Shown one piece after another: positions 25,122-32,413 of a DNA stretch of 64,000 bases. Source of the DNA: DASUPK01 sp963833375 (GTDB lineage: Bacteria > Actinomycetota > Thermoleophilia > Solirubrobacterales > 70-9). Under the pieces are notes generated by a model. That model was not told where the DNA came from. It saw only the letters and a list, made by a program, of their open reading frames with translations, and did not search any database. How positions within the stretch are numbered: position 1 is the stretch's first letter; the number at the start of each line of letters is the position of its first letter. The stretch lies in the NCBI GenBank assembly GCA_963833375.1, contig CAWHXR010000004.1, positions 124,001 through 188,000 on the forward strand. Reading direction: 5' to 3'. The position numbers and the translations under genes were made by a program.

Positions 25122-26440
25122 CGCGGTTCGATCCGGCCGGGCCGCTGCGTGGGGAGCTGCGCCCGCCACCCGACAAGTCCGTGACCCACAGGGCGGCGCT
25201 GATCGGGGCGATGGCGGACGGCCCGACTCGGATCACCGGCTACCTGGACTCCGAGGACACGCGGGCGACGCTGCGCGCGGTCGCCTCGGTCGGGGCCGAA
25301 GTCCGCGAGGGCGAGAGCGACGACCACGGCGGCTTCTTCGTCGAGATCGAGGGGATCGGGCTGCGCGGCCCGCGTCCCGCCGAGATCGACGTGGGCAACG
25401 CCGGGACCCTCCTGCGGATCATGCCGGGCTGGCTGGCGGGGCAGGAGGGCGGGGAGTGGACCTTCGACGGCGACGAGTCGATCAGGCGCCGGCCCGTCGA
25501 TCGGATCGCCGAGCCCCTGCGGCTGATGGGCGCGGACGTCGAGTGCCGCGACGGACGCCTTCCCCCGCTGAGGATTCGCGGCTCGAGCCTGCGGGGGATC
25601 GACTACGAGATGCCCGTCGCGAGCGCGCAGGTCAAGTCGTGCGTCCTGCTCGCGGGACTGCTCGCCGGCGAGGAGACGACCGTGCGCGAGCCGCTCCCCA
25701 CTCGCGACCACACGGAGCGGATGCTGGCAGCGATGGGGGCGACGATCCGCCGGGAGGGGCAGAGCCTGACGATCGAGCCCGGGGAGCGGCTGGAGGCGGG
25801 GGACGTGCCGGTTCCGGGCGACTTCTCCTCCGCGGCGTTCCTCGTCGCCGCCGGACTGCTCGTTCCCGGAAGTGAGATCGAGCTTCGCGAGGTGGGTATC
25901 AACCGCGGCCGGATCGGGCTGCTCTCGATCCTCTCGCGGATGGGCGTGGAGATGGGCAGCGCCCATGAGGAGGGGCGAGCGGTGACGGTGCACGAGATCC
26001 GCGAGCCGGGCCCGGAGCCGATCGCCACGCTGCGTGTGCGCAGCGCCGAGCTGCGCGGGGCGGAGATCACGGCGGAGGATGTCCCGGGCGCGATCGACGA
26101 GCTGCCGCTGGTCGCGCTGCTCGGTTGCTTCGCCGAGGGCGAGACCGTGGTCGACGGCGCTGCCGAACTGCGGGCGAAGGAGTCGGACCGCATCGCCGGC
26201 GTCGTCGAAGGCCTCTCGGCCCTCGGAGCGGAGATCGAGGCCCGGCCCGATGGCTTCGCCGTGACGGGCACGGGCGGCTTGCGGGGCGGGACGCTCGACG
26301 CGCGCGGGGATCACCGCCTGGCGATGGTGGGGGCGATCGCGGGGCTCGCCTCCCGAGAGGGGGTCGAGGTCGGGGGCTTCGATGCCGTCGGGGTCAGCTA
26401 CCCGCGGTTTGAGCGGGACCTGCGCAGGCTGATCGCCTAG
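25118..26440 (+). CDS. aroA: 3-phosphoshikimate 1-carboxyvinyltransferase (EPSP synthase)
   Basis: 440-residue EPSP synthase, which transfers enolpyruvyl to shikimate-3-phosphate. Motifs include PPDKSVTHRAALIGAMADG, DVGNAGTLLRIMPGWLAG, VASAQVKSCVLLAGLLAGE, GDFSSAAFLVAAGLL and ELRAKESDRIAGV. The NAGT loop continues LLRI rather than the AMRP of classical class I enzymes. ATG 25118 overlaps tyrA. The stop overlaps that of the convergent cupin gene. Confidence 0.95.
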   Translation: MTRFDPAGPLRGELRPPPDKSVTHRAALIGAMADGPTRITGYLDSEDTRATLRAVASVGAEVREGESDDHGGFFVEIEGIGLRGPRPAEIDVGNAGTLLRIMPGWLAGQEGGEWTFDGDESIRRRPVDRIAEPLRLMGADVECRDGRLPPLRIRGSSLRGIDYEMPVASAQVKSCVLLAGLLAGEETTVREPLPTRDHTERMLAAMGATIRREGQSLTIEPGERLEAGDVPVPGDFSSAAFLVAAGLLVPGSEIELREVGINRGRIGLLSILSRMGVEMGSAHEEGRAVTVHEIREPGPEPIATLRVRSAELRGAEITAEDVPGAIDELPLVALLGCFAEGETVVDGAAELRAKESDRIAGVVEGLSALGAEIEARPDGFAVTGTGGLRGGTLDARGDHRLAMVGAIAGLASREGVEVGGFDAVGVSYPRFERDLRRLIA

Positions 26441-26769
26441 TCGGCGCGCTGCGAGGGGTGACCGTCGCCGGGCCACGGCGAGAGCACCAGGAGGATCCGG
26501 GAGTCCTCGACCGCCTGAACCTCGTGGCGCTCGGCGGGATCGAAGACCGCCAGCAGTCCGGGGCCCCCCGCGGCCCACTTGCCACCGGGGGTGTTGATCT
26601 CCACGTTGCCGTCGACTACCAGGACCCAGGCACGCTCATGGACCTGATGCTCCTGGAGCTGCTCGCCCTTGGGCAGGTTTATGACGATCGCCCGGCCCTC
26701 GGTCTCGGATTCGAGGACCTGCGGCTGATGCGGCTCGACTTCGAGCTCGTTGATGTTCCAGCTCTCCAT
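26437..26769 (-). CDS. cupin-domain protein
   Basis: About 110-residue single-domain cupin. The first cupin motif is seen in EHQVHERAWVLVVDGNVEI, with possible metal ligands His and Glu, and the second in FDPAERHEVQAVEDSRILLV. No enzymatic function can be assigned. The start is ATG 26769, with GTG 26775 as alternative. It is convergent with aroA (stops overlap in CTAG) and divergent from cmk. Confidence 0.8.
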   Translation of the reverse strand: MESWNINELEVEPHQPQVLESETEGRAIVINLPKGEQLQEHQVHERAWVLVVDGNVEINTPGGKWAAGGPGLLAVFDPAERHEVQAVEDSRILLVLSPWPGDGHPSQRAD

Positions 26770-26899
26770 GGTCACGCGGCACTCTATATCCGGAGCATCC
26801 GGCGCGACCGCTTGCGGCCGCCTTTACACAATTCGCTTCGGGCGACGGCCTTCGCTCCCGAGCTGGAGCGGCCTTGGGGTCGCTGTGAGGGGGAAACCG

Positions 26900-26905
26900 T
26901 ACGCT
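26900..26905 (+). promoter_or_regulatory. -10-like element, leaderless cmk
   Basis: TACGCT seven bases before ATG 26913. Confidence 0.45.
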
Positions 26906-26912
26906 TGCCCGG

Positions 26913-27551
26913 ATGGTGATCGCGATCGACGGCCCGGCCGGGGCCGGCAAGTCAACCGTGGCCCAGGGCGTCGCAAAGGCGCTCGGCTTCACCTACCTCG
27001 ACTCCGGGGCGATGTACCGCTGCGTGGCCCTGGCGGCGCTCGACCGTCAGATGGATCTCGACGACGGCGAGCGCCTCGGGGAGATGGCCTGGAGACTCGG
27101 GATCGGCTTCGACGGCGGGTCGATCAGACTCGACGGCGAGCGCGTCGGCGGCAGGATCCGCTCTCCCGAGGTGACGGTCGCCGCGTCCAGGGTCTCGGTG
27201 CATCCGCAGGTGCGCCAGGCGATGGTGAAGCGCCAGAGGGAGCTGATCGCGGCGGGGAACTACGTCGCAGAGGGGCGCGACATCGGCACCGTCGTCAGCC
27301 CCGACTCGCCCCTCAAGGTCTTTCTGACGGCGAGCGCGGCGGAGCGCGCGCGGCGCCGCGCGGCCCAGACCGGCGAGTCGGTCGATGAGGTGCGTGAGGC
27401 GATGGAGGCCCGGGACCGGCGCGACACCAGCAGGGAGCACGGCGCGCTGCTGGCGGCCGACGACTCCGTCGCCGTCGACACCACGGATCTCAGCGTGGAC
27501 CAGGTGGTGGAGCGAATCGCCGAGCTGGCCCGCGAGCGTGGGGTCACCTGA
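26913..27551 (+). CDS. cmk: cytidylate kinase
   Basis: 212-residue (d)CMP kinase that recycles CMP to CDP. The P-loop GPAGAGKST is at residues 7-15; YLDSGAMYRCVALAAL and VAEGRDIGTVVSPDSPLKVF are conserved, as is the lid region RRRAAQTGESVDEV. ATG 26913 lies 7 nt after TACGCT. It overlaps der by one base (TGATG), the usual actinobacterial cmk-der order. Confidence 0.96.
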   Translation: MVIAIDGPAGAGKSTVAQGVAKALGFTYLDSGAMYRCVALAALDRQMDLDDGERLGEMAWRLGIGFDGGSIRLDGERVGGRIRSPEVTVAASRVSVHPQVRQAMVKRQRELIAAGNYVAEGRDIGTVVSPDSPLKVFLTASAAERARRRAAQTGESVDEVREAMEARDRRDTSREHGALLAADDSVAVDTTDLSVDQVVERIAELARERGVT

Positions 27552-29008
27552 TGGAGGCGAACGGCCTCCGTTCGAGCCCGCCCGCCCGAGCTGTCCGTCG
27601 TCGCCCGGCGGTGGCGGTCGTGGGCTTCCCGAACGCGGGGAAGAGCACGCTCGTCAACCGGCTGGTGGGGGGCCGCGAGGCGGTGACCGACGCCGAGCCG
27701 GGTGTGACCAGGGACCGCAGGGCGCTCGAGTGCGAGTGGAACGGCCTCAGCTTCGACCTGATCGACACCGGCGGGCTTGATCTCGCCGACGCCGACGAGC
27801 TGGCCCGCGCCGTGCAGTCTCAGGCCCGCGCGGCGATCGAGGACGCGGAGGTGATCCTGATCGTCGTGGATGCTCGCGCCGGGCTGGGCCCCGGCGACGC
27901 CGAGCTGGCCGACCTCCTGCGCCGCTCGGGGCGGCCGGTGGTGGTCGCCGCGAACAAGATCGACCGCCCGGAGGACGAGCCGCTCGCGGCGGAGCTCAAC
28001 GGTCTGGGGCTCGGGGAGCCGCTGCCGGTTTCCGCCGCGCACGGCCTCGGTACCGGGGACCTGCTCGACCGCGTGGTGGAGGAGCTCAGATCCAACGCCG
28101 GAGAGGTGGTGGAGGCGGGGCAGGAGCAAGCCCCGCGGATCGCGGTCCTCGGCCGGCCGAACGTCGGCAAGTCCTCGCTGCTCAACGCCCTGCTCGGGTC
28201 GGAGCGCGTGATCGTCTCCGAGCATGCCGGCACCACCCGCGATCCGGTCGACACCGAGGCCGAGGTAGACGGCAGGCAAATCGTCCTCGTCGACACCGCG
28301 GGCCTGCGCCGCAGAGGGAAGGTCGCGGGGACGGTTGGCTACTACGCTCAGCTGCGCTCGGAGCGGGCAGCCGAGCGCGCCGATGCTGCGATCGTCGTCT
28401 GCGACGCGAGCGAGGGGCTCACCGCGGAGGACCTGCGGGTCGCCGAGCTCGCGATGCGCTCGGGGTGCGCCACCGTCCTGGCGTTCAACAAGTGGGACCT
28501 TGTGAGAGCGGTCCCCGATGATGCGAGGGCGCTTTCGAAGGAAGCGACCCGTGACAGGTCGGAGGGGAACCCGACCAGGGGCGGTGAACTCGATGACGCC
28601 CGCGCCCGCGCCGCACGGAAGCTCCGCCTGCGCCCGCCGCTGCTCACCTGCAGCGCGCTCACCGGGCGCGGGGTGGGCGCCGTCCTGCGGCAGGCCATCG
28701 AGCTCGCCGACCGGGCGACGGATCGCATCCCCACCCCCGAGCTCAACAAGTTCGTCGCCGGCGTGGTCGCCAATCGGCCGCCGCCGCAGCGCCACGGTCG
28801 CCGGCTCCGCCTCTACTACGCGGCGCAGGTGGGGAGGAGGCCGCCCCGGTTCGCGATCCAGGTGAACGACCGCAAGCTGATCACGCGCGATTGGGCGTTC
28901 CATCTCGAGAACCGGCTGCGCGAGGCGTATTCGCTCCAGGGGGTGCCCCTGGTGATCGACTACGTGCCCCGCAAGACGCGAGGGCGCGCGCGAGCGCGAC
29001 CCGTTTGA
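27551..29008 (+). CDS. der: GTPase Der (EngA), carrying a repeat-derived insertion and tail
   Basis: 485-residue ribosome-assembly GTPase with two tandem G domains and a C-terminal KH-like domain. Walker A motifs are GFPNAGKST (25-33) and GRPNVGKSS (201-209); NKID and NKWD are the G4 motifs. Between NKWD and the G5 SAL of domain 2 there are 51 residues, against about 33 in E. coli and B. subtilis as I recall them. The extra stretch corresponds to a palindromic repeat at 28520-28577 inserted in frame. The last residues (TRGRARARPV) and the stop come from a second copy. Confidence 0.94.
   Translation: MEANGLRSSPPARAVRRRPAVAVVGFPNAGKSTLVNRLVGGREAVTDAEPGVTRDRRALECEWNGLSFDLIDTGGLDLADADELARAVQSQARAAIEDAEVILIVVDARAGLGPGDAELADLLRRSGRPVVVAANKIDRPEDEPLAAELNGLGLGEPLPVSAAHGLGTGDLLDRVVEELRSNAGEVVEAGQEQAPRIAVLGRPNVGKSSLLNALLGSERVIVSEHAGTTRDPVDTEAEVDGRQIVLVDTAGLRRRGKVAGTVGYYAQLRSERAAERADAAIVVCDASEGLTAEDLRVAELAMRSGCATVLAFNKWDLVRAVPDDARALSKEATRDRSEGNPTRGGELDDARARAARKLRLRPPLLTCSALTGRGVGAVLRQAIELADRATDRIPTPELNKFVAGVVANRPPPQRHGRRLRLYYAAQVGRRPPRFAIQVNDRKLITRDWAFHLENRLREAYSLQGVPLVIDYVPRKTRGRARARPV
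28520..28577. repeat. GATG hairpin element, in-frame copy inside der
   Basis: Begins GATGCGAGGGCGCTTTCGAA and continues GGAAGCGACCCGTGA. CGCTT pairs with AAGCG and GGG with CCC, with the family's bulged A. A second 3'-arm-like segment (GGAGGGGAACCCGACC) follows. The reading frame of der is kept through the element. Confidence 0.7.
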
Positions 29009-29010
29009 TG
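28978..29010. repeat. GATG hairpin element at the 3' end of der
   Basis: GCGAGGGCGCGC, loop GCGA, then GCGCGACCCGTTTGATG. GGG and CGCGC pair with GCGCG and CCC with one bulged A. The TGA stop of der lies inside the terminal TTTGATG. Confidence 0.75.
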
Positions 29011-29033
29011 GTGAACCGGAGCGCGCAGCGGGC

Positions 29034-29053
29034 CGGCCGGGTATAACCGGCCG
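29034..29053. repeat. hairpin immediately upstream of the DUF3352 gene
   Basis: CGGCCGG and CCGGCCG form seven perfect base pairs around GTATAA, which also contains a possible -10 (TATAAC) nine bases before GTG 29057. Confidence 0.4.
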
Positions 29054-29056
29054 TTC

Positions 29057-31048
29057 GTGAGCACGCCTCAACCCGGCGGCTCTGGGGGCGGGGATGCTTC
29101 CAGCGAGGCCGACAGCAAGAGCACGAAGGGCAAGAAGATCCGCCGCGCGCGGTTTCGGCGCCGCACGAGCCTGCCGCGGCCGTCACTCCGCCGTTCGAGG
29201 CTCCGCCGGCCCAAGGCTTTACCGCCGAAGCCGTCGCAACGCAGGATCCCGAAGCCCAAGGTCCCGAAGCCCAGGGTCCGGAGATCGAAGCTGCCGGAGA
29301 CGGCCGGCGACCTCCGCTTCCGCTTCGTCACCCGCCTGCGGGCGATCGGGTACTGGCTGCGCGAGAAGAACCAGGCCGCCTGGCGCCGGCTCGAGCGGGC
29401 CGGGGGGTCGATCGCCGATTGGTGGTCGAAGCCCTCCCGCGGCACACGCATCCGGATCTTCACGGTGGCCGGGGTGGTCGTCCTCTACCTGGTCGTCAAG
29501 TTCCTGCCGGTTCCCGGGGTTCCCTGTGAGGTCTCCGCAGCGAAGGAGTGCGCTCCCTCCAACGACACGATCGCCTACGCGCCAAGGAACACCGTCCTCT
29601 ACGCGCACCTCACGGTCAACAGCGACAGCCACCAGTGGGAGCTGGCCGGCGACCTCCACAAGGACCTGCCCAACTTCGTCGCGCTGCTGCAGAGCGACAC
29701 CAGCGCTCTCGCCACGCCGGCCGGCCGGGCCGTCGACCTCTCGCACGAGGTAGTGCCCTGGGTGAAGGACGACCTGGCCCTGCTGGGCGTCCCGGGGCCG
29801 AAGAAGACCACTCCGGAGGCCTACATCGCGGGCGTGGGGGACGAGGCCAAGGCCAACCGGTTTCTCGCGAGCCTCTCGCCGGGCGGGAAGTCGAAGCAGG
29901 CGAAGGTGGGGGACGCCACCATGACCGTCTACTCGAACGGAGTCGCAACCGCTCGCTCGGGCGACCAGGCCCTGTTCGGCAGCCTGGTCGCGGTCCGCGC
30001 GGCCCTCGACGCCAAGGCGGGCCGTGCGCCGAGGCTCGACGGTTCTCAGCAGGACTCCGCCCGAGACGGGCTGCCGGACGTGAGGCTCGCGGAGGTCTAC
30101 CTCTCCCCGGCAGGTTTGCAGCGGATCCTCGCCGGCCGTCCTGGCGGCGCGAGCCAGCTCGACACCTTCGTGGACTACGGCGCCTCCACCGGGATGGCCG
30201 TCTCGGCCCGGGCGCGCGATGACGGCGTCGAGCTGAACCTGGTGAGCGACCTGGATCCCAAGCTGGAGCAGAAGAGCCCAACCGTGTTCGCCAGCCTGCC
30301 GCGCTTCTCCCCCGGGCTGGCGGACGAGGCCGGGTCCAGGGCGCTCGGCTATATCGGGGTCGGGGACCTCGGTCCGGCGCTCAACACCGCCCTGGCGACG
30401 GCGGGTGCGGGAGCTCAGGGGTTGGCCGGTTCGCTGAGGGCGCTGGCCCAGAGCCTGCAGCAGCAGGCCGGGGTGGATCCTTTCCGGGACCTGTTCCCGG
30501 CGCTCGGCGGCCAGGCGGCCCTCGTGGCGGAGCCGACCGGCACCCTCCCGTACGCGAGCCTGATCGTCGACGGCGTGGACGAGAAGAAGGCGGGCGATGC
30601 CCTCGCCTTGCTTCAGCAGCCGCTGATCCGCGCGGTCGCCAGCGGCGGCCCGCAGGTGCCGAGCTTCCAGTCCAAGGAGATGGACGGCGTCACGGTCCAT
30701 TCGGTGCGGGTGTCGCCCAGCGTCGACCTCTCCTACGCGATCTTCGACGGCAAGCTGGTGATCTCGACGCAGCCCGAGGGCATCGCTCAGGTTCGCTCCA
30801 GCGGCGACAACCTGGCGGACACGGGCGCCTATCAAGCCGCCACGGAGAACCTCCCCGACCAGGTCTCGGCGCTAGTCTTCCTCAACCTCGATGAGGTGTT
30901 GGGGTTGGCCCAGCGGGCCGGCCTGGCGGAGGACCCACTGTATGCCTCGCTCAGCGAAGACATCGCGCACGTTCAATCTCTCGGCCTGGCTGTGAGGGGG
31001 AGCGTCGAGGAGCTTCGCTCAGAGCTCTTCCTGGCCATCGACCACTGA
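29057..31048 (+). CDS. DUF3352-domain membrane-anchored protein
   Basis: 663 residues: a very basic, Arg/Pro/Lys-rich cytoplasmic N-terminus (about 1-75), one transmembrane helix near 134-152 (IFTVAGVVVLYLVVKFLPVP), then a large extracytoplasmic region of DUF3352 type with repeated YAHLTV..., AGVGDEAKANRFLASL-like and LPYASLIVDGVDEKKAGDAL segments. Function unknown; possibly an anchored surface protein. The basic N-terminus could contact nucleic acid or ribosomes near the membrane (speculative). GTG 29057 follows TATAAC by 9 nt. Confidence 0.8.
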   Translation: MSTPQPGGSGGGDASSEADSKSTKGKKIRRARFRRRTSLPRPSLRRSRLRRPKALPPKPSQRRIPKPKVPKPRVRRSKLPETAGDLRFRFVTRLRAIGYWLREKNQAAWRRLERAGGSIADWWSKPSRGTRIRIFTVAGVVVLYLVVKFLPVPGVPCEVSAAKECAPSNDTIAYAPRNTVLYAHLTVNSDSHQWELAGDLHKDLPNFVALLQSDTSALATPAGRAVDLSHEVVPWVKDDLALLGVPGPKKTTPEAYIAGVGDEAKANRFLASLSPGGKSKQAKVGDATMTVYSNGVATARSGDQALFGSLVAVRAALDAKAGRAPRLDGSQQDSARDGLPDVRLAEVYLSPAGLQRILAGRPGGASQLDTFVDYGASTGMAVSARARDDGVELNLVSDLDPKLEQKSPTVFASLPRFSPGLADEAGSRALGYIGVGDLGPALNTALATAGAGAQGLAGSLRALAQSLQQQAGVDPFRDLFPALGGQAALVAEPTGTLPYASLIVDGVDEKKAGDALALLQQPLIRAVASGGPQVPSFQSKEMDGVTVHSVRVSPSVDLSYAIFDGKLVISTQPEGIAQVRSSGDNLADTGAYQAATENLPDQVSALVFLNLDEVLGLAQRAGLAEDPLYASLSEDIAHVQSLGLAVRGSVEELRSELFLAIDH

Positions 31049-31059
31049 GAACTAACAAC

Positions 31060-32304
31060 ATGCAAGAACTTTCAGAGAACGAGTACCTCTTCACCTCCGA
31101 GTCCGTCACCGAGGGTCATCCGGACAAGGTCTGCGACCAGATCTCGGACGGCGTCCTCGACGCCGTGATGGCGGATGACCCGATCGGCCGGGTCGCCTGC
31201 GAGTGCCTGGTCAACACCGGCCTCGTGGTCGTCTCCGGGGAGATCACCACCGAGACCTACGTGGACATCCCCTCGATCGCGCGCGAGACGATCCGCAGGA
31301 TCGGCTACGACGATCCCCGCTACGGCTTCGACCACAAGGCGTGCGCCGTCCTCACCGCAATCGACGAGCAGTCCCCGGACATCGCGCAGGGCGTCGACAC
31401 CGGGCTCGAGCAGCGCGAGGGTGAGTCCTCCGACGAGTTCGACGCGGCCGGGGCCGGCGACCAGGGCATGATGTTCGGGTACGCGACCCGCGAGACCCAG
31501 GCCCTGATGCCGATGCCGATTCAGCTCGCCCACCAGCTCGCCAGGCAGCTCGCCGAGGTCCGCAAGGCCGGCGTGATCCCCTACCTGGGCCCCGACGGCA
31601 AGACCCAGGTCACGATCCGCTACGAGAACGACCGCCCGGTCGAGATCGCCAAGGTCCTGATCTCCACCCAGCATCGCGAGGAGGCCGGGGAGCAGATGAT
31701 CCGCAACGACCTCTGGGAGCATGTGCTCGAGCCGGTGCTGCACACCGAGTACAAGGAGCTCTTCACGGAGAAGGAGCTGCTCGGGAACTTCCTCGTCAAC
31801 CCGACGGGCAAGTTCGTGATCGGGGGCCCGGTCGGCGATGCCGGCCTGACTGGTCGCAAGATCATCGTCGACACCTACGGCGGCGCCGCCCGGCACGGCG
31901 GCGGAGCCTTCTCGGGCAAGGATCCCTCGAAGGTCGACCGTTCGGCCGCCTACGCCGCCCGGTACGTGGCGAAGAACGTCGTCGCCGCCGGCCTGGCCGA
32001 CCGCTGCGAGGTCCAGGTGGCCTACGCGATCGGGGTCGCGCATCCGGTCTCGGTGATGGTGCAGACCTCCGGCACCGGCAAGCTCGCCGACTCCGAGATC
32101 GCCCGGCTCGTGCAGGAGAGGTTCGACCTGCGGCCCGCGGCCTTCCGCCGCTACCTCGATCTGCACCGTCCGATCTTCCAGAAGACCGCTGCCTACGGCC
32201 ACTTCGGCCGCGAGGACGCGGACTTCACCTGGGAGCGGACGGACCGCGCAGACGAGCTCCGCGACGCGGCCGGCCTCGGCGCGAAGTCCCAGGCGCCCGC
32301 CTAG
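31060..32304 (+). CDS. metK: S-adenosylmethionine synthetase
   Basis: 414-residue methionine adenosyltransferase forming SAM from methionine and ATP. Signatures are FTSESVTEGHPDKVCDQISD, GAGDQGMMFGYA (ATP site) and GGGAFSGKDPSKVDRSAAYA. The insertions and length are normal. ATG 31060 lies only 11 nt after the previous stop, and no SAM riboswitch is visible in that gap. The stop codon touches a GATG hairpin element (32304-32349). Confidence 0.97.
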   Translation: MQELSENEYLFTSESVTEGHPDKVCDQISDGVLDAVMADDPIGRVACECLVNTGLVVVSGEITTETYVDIPSIARETIRRIGYDDPRYGFDHKACAVLTAIDEQSPDIAQGVDTGLEQREGESSDEFDAAGAGDQGMMFGYATRETQALMPMPIQLAHQLARQLAEVRKAGVIPYLGPDGKTQVTIRYENDRPVEIAKVLISTQHREEAGEQMIRNDLWEHVLEPVLHTEYKELFTEKELLGNFLVNPTGKFVIGGPVGDAGLTGRKIIVDTYGGAARHGGGAFSGKDPSKVDRSAAYAARYVAKNVVAAGLADRCEVQVAYAIGVAHPVSVMVQTSGTGKLADSEIARLVQERFDLRPAAFRRYLDLHRPIFQKTAAYGHFGREDADFTWERTDRADELRDAAGLGAKSQAPA

Positions 32305-32349
32305 ATGCGAGGGTGCTCCGAGGCGTAGCCGAGGAGCAACCGTTTGATT
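32304..32349. repeat. GATG hairpin element after metK
   Basis: GATGCGAGGGTGCTCC, an inner GGC-GTA-GCC hairpin, then GGAGCAACCGTTTGATT. TGCTCC pairs with GGAGCA. This copy has lost one C of the 3' CCC. Confidence 0.75.
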
Positions 32350-32401
32350 CTTGCGGCCGGCTGACCGCCGCCGCTTCGCAGCCGCCGTCCGTATTCGTGC
32401 C

Positions 32402-32407
32402 TAGGGT
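32402..32407 (+). promoter_or_regulatory. -10-like element, leaderless priA
   Basis: TAGGGT six bases before ATG 32414. Confidence 0.4.
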
Positions 32408-32413
32408 GAGGCG

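Noticed and set aside
31049..31059. SAM riboswitch before metK
   Set aside because: Only 11 nt separate metK from the upstream gene.
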